Shown piece after piece: positions 1-10,974 of a stretch of 64,000 nt of DNA. The position numbers and the translations under genes are program-made. The stretch is from Orobanche coerulescens. Its lineage: Eukaryota > Streptophyta > Magnoliopsida > Lamiales > Orobanchaceae. The stretch lies in assembly GCA_033398695.1 (NCBI GenBank), contig CM065814.1:107882501-107946500 (forward strand), read 5' to 3'. The notes under the pieces were generated by a model that did not search any database, had not been told where the DNA came from, and was given only the letters and a program-made list of their open reading frames with translations. Position 1 is the stretch's first letter, and every line of letters starts with the position of its first letter.

Positions 1-919
1 ACGGGTTACCAAGTGTGGTTTCTGTGATATTGATGTTGATGTTTTGATAACTATTGTGATATGTTCCGGAGTATCACAATGCTTTATGCTCGGGGTCGAG
101 ATACATTATATATCGAGTCTTGGTGTTTGGCTAGAATGGCATAGGAATAATGTGTTATGTGTAATGTGCCCTTGTAAGTGAATTGAAGTGGATGATCGGG
201 TCGTGGACCCTGTGTTTTGTGACCGTAATGGTTGGGTCGTGGACCCCGTGTTTTGTTAAACGGATTTGTATTTTGGAAATTGAACTTTGGAGCTGTGACC
301 CTAAATGGCTTTCGAGGAATTAAGAACTTTTCAATTTCTGATGTTTTCAAAACTCCCGAGATTTGGAAATGTTTTCAAAATGCTTACTTGCTTCGTTTCT
401 GCTTTCAAGACTTGAACTATTTTTAACTAAATATATCTCGGGAAGTCTTTCGTTGTATTCTCGGAATGTGTTGTGTATGGCTCGTATTTGCACTTTATAC
501 TTGCACTAGCGAAACAATGGAGTTTTGCTAACCCCCGAGTAATCGGGGGGTGGATATCTGTATTGTGTCCAGGTACATGCAGGTTTTCGGGAGCAAGACA
601 CAGGATGATGAAAGACGAATGATACTAATCACACGAAGGCCAGTTTTGGGTTCAGTTAGTCGGAGTCCATTGTATTGTCTTTTCCGTTGTCTTATTGTTC
701 ATTGTTGCGAGTATTTTACCCTTACATGGGTATGAGTCTGGATGAGTTTATGTATTTTGATTTGTAAGTCAGTGACGACAGACCAAATCGGTCTATTGGT
801 TCGTTATTTTGATTTGTCGGTATGTAATGTAATGTGTTGTTTTGATGTCTAGCTTGGTGGATCCTCACAGAGAGGGTCTGCGGCGTGTAATATTCCCGGT
901 TCGATCTGGGGGTGTTACA
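1..919 (+). mobile_element. Gypsy element D: 3' part of an LTR
   Basis: No coding potential is seen. The stretch ends in GGTGTTACA at 919, where copia A integrase sequence begins abruptly, so this is the right edge of an LTR inserted into copia A. Its last 40 bases share the pattern TGTAATAT..CC...GG.GTGTTACA with the end of the gypsy C LTR at 23518, which supports plus orientation and a Ty3/gypsy origin. The LTR start and the body of the element lie left of the window. Bases 608-919 recur at 33591-33902, where the left part is missing because the duplication junction falls inside the LTR. Confidence 0.7.
198..256 (+). repeat. Short tandem repeat in the D LTR
   Basis: A 23-base unit beginning GGGTCGTGGACC and ending GTGTTTTGT occurs at 198-220 and again at 234-256 with one mismatch, separated by 13 bases. 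It is a local duplication inside the LTR; no function can be inferred. Confidence 0.6.
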
Positions 920-1486
920 AGCACCACATACGTCAGTATGGATTAATCCTAGTTTATCAGCGGCTCTTTCAAAAGTCCCTGTGAAGGGGGACTTAGTTAT
1001 TTTGCCTTTAAGGCAAGATTCACAAGTAGGAAAGGGATCCGATCCCAATGGACCAATGAGTCTATCTTTTCCATTTTGTAAACCTTGGTCTGACCAACAT
1101 GACCAAGTCTAAGATGTCATTTCAAAACTTGATTAGTTTCATCTCTACCACGCTTCCTAGTCATAGTATTCACAACGACTTTGTTACTGAGGTTTAGATG
1201 ATACAATCCATTTAACAATGTAGCAGTGCCCACAAATTTATTTTTAAAATAAATTTTGTAGGAACCATCACCAATGAAAAATGAAAAGCCTTTCCGATCC
1301 ATGACCAGAATAGATACACTGTTTTTATGCCCCTTGGGCAAAACAAGTACATCTTCTAAAATCAGAACAAAAACTGGATTCTAAACCCAAAAGTAGTGAT
1401 CCTATGTCAGTTACTTCGACACTATGCCCGCTTCCGACAGTGATCATCACTTCTCGAGCTCCAAGCTTCCTACTTTGTTCCAGATC
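920..1486 (-). pseudogene. Copia A protease end and GAG-preintegrase/integrase start (fragment)
   Basis: Minus-strand reading frames continue the polyprotein after the protease. One stretch (1341-1117) runs from a protease-side segment starting MPKGHKN into sequence ahead of the integrase zinc finger. It is followed by a LGHVGQTK-type histidine region, and at the left end by HTDVCGA, the first catalytic Asp block of a copia integrase. The frame is interrupted by stops at the joins between these stretches. At 920 the gene is cut by the D LTR, so the D..D..E core is incomplete. In a live element this polyprotein portion would be cleaved from pol by its own protease. The homologous plus-strand region is 32515-33070. 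Confidence 0.75.
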
Positions 1487-2166
1487 CTAATTCACAGTAC
1501 AAATATGAGAACTAGCACCAGAATTCAGTATCCAGGAAGTGGAAAATATAGTAGCAGAACAATTTGTTTCCAAAACTAAAAGTTCTGTACCTGAAGTGCC
1601 ATGAAGAATTGGACAGTCTCTAGCCCAGTGGCCCAGCTCACCGCACTTGAGACAAGCGTCCTTCTTCTTGCTCTTCGGAACCATCGAGACCTTGCCCTTT
1701 CTCTTTAAGTCCTTGACTTGTGGTCCCGTCTGCTTCTTGGCCTTTTTCTTCTTTCTCTTAGACCTCCGAGGTCCAGAAGAAATCACAAGGGCATACTCCT
1801 TCATCCGCAGAGTCTTCATCTGAGACTGAGCGGTCACTAGTTTGTTCATTAGCCCAGCTAAGTTACACGCAATCTCATTGCAGTTGAAATTCATAACAAA
1901 CTTTGAGAAGGAATCAGGGAGAAACTGTAGGATAAGGTCGGTCTGAAGAGAAGTATCCATCTTAAAATCAAGAGCCTCCAATCTCTCGATCATGGATATC
2001 ATTTTTAGGACGTGGTCCCTAACCTTCTCACATTCCTTCATCCTTGCACCGAACAATTGCTTGGATATCTCATATCTAGCTATTCGACTGTGCTCACCAT
2101 AAAGCTCGGTTAAGTGAAATAGAATCTGCCTAGTAGAAGTCATTTTCTCATGATCTCTCTGAAGCT
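1487..2166 (-). pseudogene. Copia A gag C-terminal half, zinc knuckle and protease
   Basis: A long minus-strand frame (218 codons from 2143) encodes the helical part of a copia Gag, a lysine-rich basic stretch, a CCHC zinc knuckle (CLKCGELGHWARDC, about 1612-1659) that binds genomic RNA in this family, and a retropepsin-like protease motif near 1500-1545. The protease motif reads WILNSGASSHIC, whereas A' at the same place reads ILDSGAS: codon 1523-1525 encodes Asn where the catalytic Asp is expected, so the protease would be inactive. The frame stops soon after. The upstream part of gag is at 10736-10974, beyond the copia B insertion. Confidence 0.85.
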
Positions 2167-2171
2167 CATTA
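2167..2171. repeat. Target-site duplication of copia B (left)
   Basis: CATTA directly precedes the left end of copia B and recurs at 10731-10735. Removing the element and one CATTA gives CTCATTAGAC, the intact gag sequence seen in A' near 31860. Confidence 0.9.
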
Positions 2172-3654
2172 TGTTGGAATATAAAACGCAGCGGAAGCGA
2201 GTTGGTGATTGTAATTTAATAAAAGGTTTTATAAATTAACCAACGTAAAAACCGGATCTATTTAGGCTTATCAACTAATTAACTAAACAGATTAATAAAC
2301 AATTAAATAAACATATTTACGCATGGGAGTCGGTAATTTTACCTTTGACGCGAAGTGGTAGAGTAATCCCCTCTTTGGTCGATTTGTCCTTCTTCGTGTT
2401 CCTCTCCGATCTTCTTGTATTTCTACCTCAAGATCTTCTAGAGTATATCCCGCCTACGTCCGGATGTCGTGTGGGCAACAATCTACCGGATTACTTGGAG
2501 TGCAAAAAGGAATCGGCCGAAACTTCTCAAGAAACTTACGATTTTTGTTCTCTCTATTTTTCTTGAATATTTTGAGTATTTTAGAAAAATATTGTGTTTA
2601 ACCAAATTGTGGAAATCCAAGACACAAGTCAAGATCCACAATTAAAACACACACAGAAAAATCGATTTCTTGGGCAAAAATTAATGTGAAAATCGGCCAT
2701 CCCAAGTCTCCTATTTATAGGTGTTTTGGGCTACTCTAGGGACCTTAAGGAGGATATGGTAAGGACTCTTAATAGATATCTTCTTCCCATATTAGGACTC
2801 TTCCTAATATTAAGACTATTAATATCAACTTAGTCCATTAATAAGTTAATATTGCACTTCCTACCAAAATCCCAAATTACGAAATTGGGCTCCTTTTTTA
2901 ATTAATTATTTCCCGTGTTTAAGATATTCCATGTCCATTAATTAATTTAAGCTACTGACAGCTTTTAATTAATTAATATATTATACATGAGTATACCACT
3001 CGACCTTTATTATTATATCGGAAAATTAATTCCACCTGCAGGGTTTGATATAATAATCCTTTCGAGTGCCTCAAGGGACATGATCAACCCGACTGGTCGG
3101 GACACGATTTCTAGCTATAATATTAATTATCATATAAATAATAATAATATTGCCCAAAATATCGAGCATATTGAGTCAATCATTGTGGCTCTCACCCATG
3201 ATAAATCAAAGCAATAAATATTAAATATATATAATTAAATATTAATCACTAGAATTAAGAAATAATAATTATCCGAGATGTACGTTCTTCTTATAGTCGA
3301 TGAAGAATCTATCTCACCTCGATCCTGTTCAACGTATAACGAATACGCTAATATATGCTAATGGTCAAGACCAACCAATCTCAAGCATATACTACAACCT
3401 CTCACATAACGGTCTAATGTTACATAGGTTGTGAACTAAATATTACTATATAAGGAACCGATAATGTGATCTTCTGTGTGACACTACACACCACATTATC
3501 TACAATATAAAGTAAATTAGACTGCATTTGCATAACCATAGCGTGAATAAATATGCAAGACATGTGATAAATGAATTAAATATTCTCATAGATAAAGACC
3601 GGGAAATTAGGTAATACAAGCATAAAGTATGCTTTGACGTATACAACCCTAACA
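2172..3654 (-). repeat. Copia B: complete LTR in inverted orientation
   Basis: The reverse complement matches the 3' LTR (9265-10730) end to end: it starts TGTTAGGGTT at 3654 and ends CCAACA at 2172. Its promoter therefore faces left, into copia A gag. Reading frames inside it are not coding. Confidence 0.92.
2711..2720 (-). promoter_or_regulatory. TATA box of the inverted copia B LTR
   Basis: CTATAAATAG on the minus strand, the same sequence and position in the LTR as the TATA box at 10184-10193. Transcription would run leftward. Confidence 0.6.
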
Positions 3655-3658
3655 ATTA

Positions 3659-3935
3659 ATATACTCTAGAAGATCTTGAGGTAGAAATACAAGAAGATCG
3701 GAGAGGAACACGAAGAAGGACAAATCGACCAAAGAGGGGATTATTCTACCACTTCGCGTCAAAGGTAAAATTACCGACTCCCATGCGTAAATATGTTTAT
3801 TTAATTGTTTATTAATCTGTTTAGTTAATTAGTTGACAAGCCTATATAGATCCGGTTTTTACGTTGGTTAGTTTATAAAACCTTTTATTAAATTACAATC
3901 ACCAACTCGCTTCCGCTGCGTTTTATATTCCAACA
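3659..3935 (+). repeat. Copia B: truncated 5' LTR (3' end only)
   Basis: Matches 10454-10730 of the 3' LTR and ends CCAACA just before the primer-binding site. It lacks the TATA box (10184 in the full LTR), so it cannot serve as the element's own promoter. Confidence 0.9.
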
Positions 3936-3937
3936 AT

Positions 3938-3949
3938 TGGTATCGGAGC
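3938..3949 (+). other. Primer-binding site of copia B
   Basis: TGGTATCGGAGC lies two bases after the LTR end and matches the plant initiator tRNA-Met primer site (TGGTATCAGAGC) with one difference. It primes minus-strand DNA synthesis in this family. Confidence 0.85.
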
Positions 3950-5266
3950 CGGTCTTTAGGTTCTGTTCAATTTAATTAATTTGGTGATTAATATGCTAGC
4001 AATTAAATATTCGTATAGTATGATTTTTTGGAATATTTTGCTAGAATTTGTCTTGCAGGAAAATATGATCCAATTATCATGGCTATGTGATGTTTTTTAA
4101 TTATTTACGCGTTTTGGTAATTTGGCCCGTTTTGTGGCATGTATAAGTTTTTCCCGTGAGAAAATCCACGGGTAGAATAGGATTTATTTTTCTTGTAATT
4201 TGATGTAAATTCGATGTATTTTATTTTGAATAAAATTGTAATCGAGTTGGAACACTCAAAGTACGAAAGAAAAAGAAGTCCAGCGCGAAGAGGAGTCCCG
4301 ATCAGACGAACCGACCGAGACCACAAGATGCCGACGGGACTCGCCACCAAGAAGCAGCTCGGCCGTGACTCGCCACCCAGCAGGCTGGCCGTGAGTCGGC
4401 CACTGCAGCTGCTCGGCCAAATGTAGCGGGCCTCGGGAACCGGCAATGGTCGGGCAAATGGGCAATGGCGCAGGTCAAGTCGTCCGGTTCGGGTCGTTCA
4501 ATTCGTTTTTCCGCGAGATGCTTGAAGCAGTGGGAGCAAACGAGCCGAAGATTTTCTCGTTATTCAAAACGAGGAATAATAAGCCATGATAATTGGATTT
4601 AATTGTCCAATTTTAATATTTGTTGGTTTTTATTGTTTTGATGTATGGCATGTATGGATGTATGCGTGATATGTTTCCTTGCATGTTAGGACGAGAAAAT
4701 TAAAAACCTTAATTTTTCAAAATAACTAAGTGATTTTAAAATTGATTTTTCAAAATCAAATTGGCCTCCATAATTGGTTTAAATTGTGAAATAATTAGCA
4801 TGCGCGTTGACATTAGAGTCTTCCTCCACATCGGATGTGCTAAATTATTGGCTCACTGGTTTTTAAACTTCAAGTTTGATAACAAAAAGGTGAATATTAT
4901 TTTTTATGATAGGACCTCTCCATCTGTAGGACTATTATCATTAAATAATATTCTAAGGTTTGTTAAATTATGGTGTTCACTTAGATGTATTAATTAATAA
5001 GCTCCACATCGGAGTCTATGTTAATTAAATACATGGCCAAGAGGAACCAACTATTAATTTTACTTGTCAAAATGTGTCTTGGCTAGATAGTAAAATTAAA
5101 GACGTCAAAATCTACTTGAAAAGTATATGTAAACGTCCAGACTATCGTGGCTTGCATGTGCGGTTTTTCAAAGTGTTGGTTGATTGCATATATATTGTTT
5201 TAAGGTTTTTTCAATATATTTTGCGTCGAATTATGTGATGAATGGTGTTTTAAATTTTATTCTCAG
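3950..5266 (+). other. Copia B leader with a GC-rich repeat block
   Basis: An AT-rich untranslated leader between primer-binding site and gag. Around 4290-4480 it turns GC-rich, with repeated CTCGGCC, GGCCGTGA and CGGCCAC motifs at about 31-base steps; the repeats are clearer in copy 2 (37300-37440). The two copies differ heavily in this block. Small reading frames here on both strands look accidental. Confidence 0.65.
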
Positions 5267-6275
5267 ATGTCTTTCAATCCACTAGCTGTTATTCTCAAAG
5301 AAAACAAACTTGATGGCACTAACTTTGCCGACTGGAAAAGAAATCTTGATATTGTCTTGACTGCCGAGGGGCATAAGTTTGTTTTAACTAAGGAGAGTCC
5401 TTTGGAACTGTGAATCGGATGCCACTCTGAAGAGTTGGCTGAATTCGAAATGGAAAAAGTCTCGATGAGATGGCTCATTGTTACATTTTGGCTTCATTGA
5501 CAAATGTATTGCAAGATCGACATCGACGATGGGCTCGGCCGCGAAATGATGAAAAATCTCATCGAGATGTTTGGTCATCGTAACTGTGCGACTAGGCAAA
5601 ATGCGATGAGGGTTTTGATGACAACTCGGATGTCTAAAGGGACCCCGAAGGGATCACGTTCTTAAAATGATGTCTCATTTGAACGAACTGAGCATACTGG
5701 GGGCCACTATCGATGCGGAATCGCAGGTCGATATTATCTTGGGCAGTTTACCAAGAAGCTTTGAGCATTTCCGCCTCAACTACAATATGAATCGTAGGAC
5801 TTACACACTGGCGGAACTTCTGACAGAGCTTCAATCTGCCGAAGGTCTCTTCAAACAAGGTTATCATCAAATTCTTGCGGCAACCGGTGCTGCTTCTTCA
5901 AAACCCAAATGGGGAAAGAAGAAAAAGCAGGTTGGCCAGAAGCAAGTGGCGACCTTCAAAGCTAAGGGCAAGGCTCCTCAGTCAAAGGCTCCTCAGCCGG
6001 AAGCGAACAAAAAGCCGAAGGGCAAGTGCTTCAACTGCGGTCTGAAAGGACATTTCAAGAGTGACTGCCCTAAGAAAGGTACGTTTCATGCACTAGTAGT
6101 CAAAACATGTTTGGGTGCCTGTTCCATCACTTCGTGGATAGTGGATTCGGGCTCCACTGATCATGTTTGTTATGACTCGCAGGGGTTCCAAGTAACCAAG
6201 GTACTTAGTGCGGATGAGATTACAATAAGTCAGCGACTATTCCAGTCAAGGTCACATGTGGGAGTCGAGCAATAA
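5267..6275 (+). pseudogene. Copia B gag, zinc knuckle and protease
   Basis: The chosen start is the ATG after TCTCAG at 5267; the protein begins MSFNPLAVIL, related to the Gag start of copia A. The frame stops after about 50 codons at a site where copy 2 (38360-38370) reads through, and is frameshifted again before 5667. From 5667 a 202-codon frame covers the rest of Gag, a basic Lys-rich linker, a CCHC zinc knuckle (CFNCGLKGHFKSDC) and the protease motif WIVDSGSTDHVC, whose catalytic Asp is intact. Gag would form the virus-like particle and package RNA. The gene is broken as written, partly by suspected sequencing error at CAG/CTG sites. Confidence 0.85.
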
Positions 6276-7300
6276 AAGTTGATGATAAGATTTTAGTTCT
6301 TAATAATGTATTATTAGTACCCGATTTTAGAATGAATTTGATTTCGCTTCTAAATTGCGTCGTGATGGATATTCGGTTTCTTTTGAAGATAATGCAATTA
6401 TTAAAAGAAATGGTGAATATATTTGCGGGAGTACTTATAATGAAGAACTTTATATCATCAATGCTGCACCAGCTCCCTTGCATAATTATAAATCGCTTAA
6501 TTCTTTGACTAATCCTAATAAAAGAAAGGAACTTTCGAGCATAAATCCAACATATTTGTGGCATTTACGATTGGGTCATATTAACCTTAGAAGGATTCAA
6601 AGATTGGTGAGCGATGGCCCATTGGATTCGCTCCAAGTTGAGTCATTTCCAACCTGCGAATCCTGCCTGGAAGGTAAAATGACTAAAAGGGCTTTTCAAA
6701 GCAAAGGAAATCGTGCACAAAAGGTGTTGGAATTGGTTCATACCGATGTATGTGGTCCAATGAACATCCAGGCTAAGGGTGGTTTCGAATACTTCATCAC
6801 GTTTATAGATGATTGTTCGAGCTATGGATACATCTATTTGATGCGACGTAAGTCTGAATCTTTTGATAATTTCAAAGAGTTTAAGGCTGAAACGGAGAAG
6901 CGTCATGGGCAGAGTATCAAGTCACTACGATCTGATCGTGGTGGCGAATACCTTAGTGGAGAGTTTTTGGATTTCTTGGCACATGAGAGGATTACTTCCC
7001 AGCTCACAGCGCCTGGTACACCACAACAAAATGGTGTTGCTGAACGAAGGAATCGCACTTTATTAGAGATGGTTAGGTCAATAATGAGTTATTCTGATTT
7101 GCCTATTTCGTTTTGGGGATACGCCTTGGAAACATCGGCGTACATTCTAAACTTGGTGCCTTCAAATCGGGCCCAAAACACCCACGTAATCGTGGAATGG
7201 GCGCAAGCCCGCTAGGACATGTTCGATTTAGTTCTCTGAAGACACGTGCTGAATAAGGAAGTCGATAAGTTGGCATCTCGCATGTAAATGTACGAGTGTT
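6276..7300 (+). pseudogene. Copia B integrase region
   Basis: The 286-codon frame at 6355-7215 contains the GAG-preintegrase segment with an HHCC zinc finger (HLRLGHINLRRI ... CESC) and the integrase catalytic core: HTDVCGP (first Asp), LRSDRGGEY (second Asp) and PQQNGVAERRNRT (Glu). The three acidic residues expected for strand transfer are visible. The join to the protease near 6340 and the exit near 7215 are frameshifted, so no continuous polyprotein can be made from this copy. In copy 2 the same region (39205-40220) is more fragmented. Confidence 0.87.
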
Positions 7301-9140
7301 TGTAGGATATCCTAAGGGAACGAAGGGTGGCTTATTCTACAGTCCTAAGGACCAGAAGGTCATTGTTAGCACCAATGCCCGGTTCTTAGAGGAGGACTAT
7401 GTGATAAGCCACAAGCCTAGGAGTGAGGTCATTCTAGAAGAACTTAGGGGCGAGATTTCGACAATACCATTTGTGCAAACACCTAGTGTACCACGTATTG
7501 ACACTATTGTGGATACGCAAACTAAGGACACGCCTCGTCGTAGTGGGAGGGTTGTTCGTCAACCCGAACGTTTCATTGGCGTGGGAGCATCTTCGGACCA
7601 CTCCCCGGACCAGGATGAAATGGATCTATGTACGTACAAACAGTGCTCAAGACAAGGATGTCAATCCTCGAAAATAAAGAATGGAATCCGAAATGGGATC
7701 TATGGATTCTAACCAAGTGTGGGAGCTAGTAGAACTACCCAATGGGGTAAAACCCATTGGAAGTAAGTGGGTCTACAAGCGTAAGAGAGGATCGAAAGGG
7801 AAGGTTGAAACCTACAAAGCAAGGCTTGTTGCGAAAGGTTACACTCAAAAAGAGGGCATCGACTACGATGAAACCTTTTCGCTAGTAGCCATGCTTAAAT
7901 CGATACGGATTCTCTTAGCTATAGCTGCGCATTTGGATATGGAGATTTGGCAGATGGATGTCAAGACTGCGTTCTTGAACGGGAGTCTTGATAAGGAAAT
8001 CTATATGCGCCAACCTGAAGGATTCATTGCTGAAGGAGAGGAGCACTTAGTGTGCAAGCTTAAGAGAGCCATTTATGGTCTTAAGCAAGCATCAAGGTCT
8101 TGGAACATGCGATTTGATGAGGTCATTCAATCGTATGGTTTTGAACAGTGTCCTAGTGAGGTTTGTGTATACAAAAAGTGTGATGGAAACGTGCTGGTGT
8201 TTCTTGTACTATACGTAGACGATATACTTTTAATTGGAAGCAATGTGAAGGTATTATCAGACGTAAGGGTATGGCTATCTGAGCAGTTCGATATGAAGGA
8301 TTTGGGAGAGGTTGGACACATCCTTGGTATTAAGATCTTTCGAGATCGCAAGAAAAGGATGTTGTGCTTATCTCAGGCATCCTATATCGATACGGTGCTA
8401 AAGCGGTTTAGCATGGAGAATTCCAAAAAAGGTTTCTTACCTTACAGACATGGAATTCAACTATCTAAGGCTATGTGTCCTAAGACACAAAAGGAGATAG
8501 ATGACATGAAGCTAGTCCCTTATGCTTCGGCAGTGGGAAGCCTCATGTATGCTATGCTTTGCACTAGGCCTGATATCTGTTAAGCTGTAGGCATGGTGGC
8601 GAGATATCAGTCGAACCCAGGACCGGGACATTGGATTGCTGTCAAGCATATACTCAAGTACCTGAGAAGGACTAGGGATCATATGCTTGTATATCAATCA
8701 GATACGCTTTGTCCTTTGGGTTACACTGACTCGGATTTCAGTGCGGACAAAGAAAAGTCGAAATCAACTTCCGGATATGTTTTCACTTTGGGAGGTGGAG
8801 CCATCAGTTGGAGGAGTGTGAAGGTAAATGCATAGCGGACTCTACCATGGAAGCCGAATATGTAGCACCTCGAGGCGGCTAAAGAGGCGGTATGGCTCAA
8901 GTACTTCCTAAAGGATTTGGGGTGATTCCTAATTTGCCCAGAGTATTACACCGTATTGTGATAATACCTGGTCTTGCAAATTCAAGGAACCACGAGCCCA
9001 CAAAGCAAGCAAACATATCAAGATCAAATATCATATAATTCGAGAATTTGTGAAGAGAAGTAAGATCATTGTCTCCAAGATAGCAACTCAAGACAACCTA
9101 GCTTATCCTTTCAAGAAAGGGTTGCACTCAAAATAAATTT
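7301..9140 (+). pseudogene. Copia B reverse transcriptase and RNase H
   Basis: Reverse transcriptase is clear in the 300-codon frame 7681-8583: KWVYKRKRG, KARLVAKGYTQ, QMDVKTAFLNG and the catalytic YVDD at 8212-8223 (VLYVDDILLIG). A stop at 8581 separates it from the RNase H part, where SNPGPGHW, YTDSDF and the STMEAEY block can be recognised on frames up to about 9140. RT copies element RNA into DNA and RNase H removes the RNA strand. The region upstream (7296-7680) is the variable linker between integrase and RT and carries a frameshift near 7640 that copy 2 lacks. Confidence 0.88.
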
Positions 9141-9185
9141 AAGGGCATGTGGAAGGAATGGGGTTGAGATGTATGGCAGGATTGC

Positions 9186-9264
9186 TTTGAGTATAAGTGG
9201 GAGATAGATAGACATAGTCTAGATAGTATACTTCAAAAGCATGCTTTGAGTATAAGTGGGAGAT
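9186..9264 (+). other. Polypurine tract of copia B, present twice
   Basis: AAGTGGGAGAT just before the 3' LTR (9254-9264) is the plus-strand primer site. The same context, TTTGAGTATAAGTGGGAGAT, also occurs about 54 bases upstream (ending near 9210), so the tract and its flank are duplicated. Confidence 0.7.
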
Positions 9265-10730
9265 TGTTAGGGTTGTATACGTCAAAGCATACTTTATGCT
9301 TGTATTACCTAATTTCCCGGTCTTTATCTATGAGAATATTTAATTCATTTATCACATGTTTTGCATATTTATTCACGCTATGGTTATGCAAATGCATCTA
9401 ATTTACTTTATAATGTAGATAATGTGGTGTGTAGTGTCACACAGAAGATCACATTATCGGTTCCTTATATAGTAATATTTAGTTCACAACCTATGTAACA
9501 TTAGACCTTTATGTGAGAGGTTGTAGTATATGCTTGAGATTGGTTGGTCTTGACCATTAGCATATATTAGCGTATTCGTTATACGTTGAACAGGATCGAG
9601 GTGAGATAGATTCTTCGCATCGACTATAAGAAGAACGTACATCTCGGATAATTATTATTTCTTAATTCTAGTGATTAATATTTAATTATATATATTTAAT
9701 ATTTATTGCTTTGATTTATCATGGGTGAGAGCCACAATGATTGACTCAATATGCTCGATATTTTAGGCAATATTATTATTTATATGATAATTAATCGTGT
9801 CCCGACCAGTCGGGTTGATCATGTCCCTTGAGGCACTCGAAAGGATTATTATATCAAACCCTGCAGGTGGAATTAATTTTCCGATATAATAATAAAGATC
9901 GAGTGGTATACTCATGTATAATATATTAATTAATTAAAAGCTGTCAGTAGCTTAAATTAATTAATGGACATGAAATATCTTAAACACGGGAAATAATTAA
10001 TTCCAAAAGGAGCCCAATTTCGTAATTTGGGATTTTGGTAGGAAGTGCAATATTAACTTATTAGTGGACTAAGTTGATATTAATAGAGTCTTAATATTAG
10101 GAAGAGTCCTAATATGGGAAGAAGATATCTATTAAGAGTCCTTACCATATCCTCCTTAAGGTCCCTAGAGTAGCCCAAAACACCTATAAATAGGAGACTT
10201 GGGATGGCCGATTTTCACATTAATTTTTGCCCAAGAAATCGATTTTTCTGTGTGTGTTTTAATTGTGGATCTTGACTTGTGTCTTGGATTTCCACAATTT
10301 GGTTAAACACAATATTTTTCTAAAATACTCAAAATATTCAAGAAAAATAGAGAGAACAAAAATCGTAAGTTTCTTAAGAAGTTTCGGCCGATTCCTTTTT
10401 GCACTCCAAGTAATCCTAAGATTGTTGCCCACACGACATCCGACGTAGGCGGGATATACTCTAGAAGATCTTGAGGTAGAAATACAAGAAGATCGGAGAG
10501 GAACACGAAGAAGGACAAATCGACCAAAGAGGGGATTATTCTACCACTTCGCGTCAAAGGTAAAATTACTGACTCCCATGCGTAAATATGTTTATTTAAT
10601 TGTTTATTAATCTGTTTAGTTAATTAGTTGACAAGCCTAAATAGATCCGGTTTTTACGTTGGTTAGTTTATAAAACCTTTTATTAAATTACAATCACCAA
10701 CTCGCTTCCGCTGCGTTTTATATTCCAACA
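9265..10730 (+). repeat. Copia B 3' LTR
   Basis: 1,466 bases, TGTTAGGGTT to TATTCCAACA, directly after the polypurine tract and followed by the CATTA target duplication. Compared with copy 2 (42201-43676) it has lost about a dozen bases near 9793. Its promoter points right, out of the element. Confidence 0.93.
10184..10193 (+). promoter_or_regulatory. TATA box of the copia B 3' LTR
   Basis: CTATAAATAG in an AT-rich U3 context followed by GAGACTTGGG. Transcription would start roughly 30 bases downstream and run rightward, antisense to copia A gag. Confidence 0.6.
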
Positions 10731-10735
10731 CATTA
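10731..10735. repeat. Target-site duplication of copia B (right)
   Basis: CATTA, identical to 2167-2171. Confidence 0.9.
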
Positions 10736-10974
10736 GACATGGAAGCCATCATATAAGCACGGACTTTCTCGTCATCCTTAACCCACTTTTCGTGGTTTTT
10801 AATCTCTTCCTGATTGGCTCTTGTCCGCACTGGAGGCGCCGGAATATCCGTCTCCAAGACATATCCCAGTGCCTCAATACTGAGGACTATCATCATATTG
10901 CGGAGCCAATCCACAAAGTTAGGTCCAATCAAGGTGTTCTTTTCGAGTAGAATTGCGAGTGGGTTCATTGTCAT
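10736..10974 (-). pseudogene. Copia A gag, N-terminal part
   Basis: Minus-strand frame from the ATG at 10974, beginning MTMNPLAILLEKN, continuing with VDWLRNMMIVL and VLETDIPAPPVRT, and reaching MASMSNVL where copia B is inserted. The frame continues in the same gene at 2166 after the insertion. The start is supported by the A' copy (ATG 31619) and by a matching leader upstream. It is the N-terminal domain of a Ty1/copia Gag, which in this family forms the particle shell. Copy 2 (43682-43920) has the same protein with one substitution visible (R to C). Confidence 0.87.

Larger units (their letters stand above)
2172..10730 (+). mobile_element. Copia element B, inserted in copia A gag, with an inverted 5' LTR
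   Basis: The element has TG...CA ends and a perfect 5-bp target duplication. Its internal region (3936-9264) carries a tRNA-Met primer-binding site, leader, gag, protease, integrase, RT, RNase H and a polypurine tract in Ty1/copia order, followed by a normal 3' LTR (9265-10730). The left side is abnormal: a full LTR in inverted orientation (2172-3654), four bases ATTA, then only the last 277 bases of an LTR in normal orientation (3659-3935). Both outer termini therefore carry the same LTR end, the inverted pair TGTTGGAATA / TATTCCAACA. The duplicated copy at 35149-43676 has the same structure, so it is not a recent local event. Confidence 0.9.

Noticed and set aside
2172..3654. Separate solo-LTR insertion explaining the inverted LTR, with ATTA as its target duplication
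   Set aside because: Left 5 bp is CATTA and right 5 bp is ATTAA, so only four bases match, whereas the whole 2172-10730 element has an exact CATTA pair and restores gag. Kept as an alternative only.
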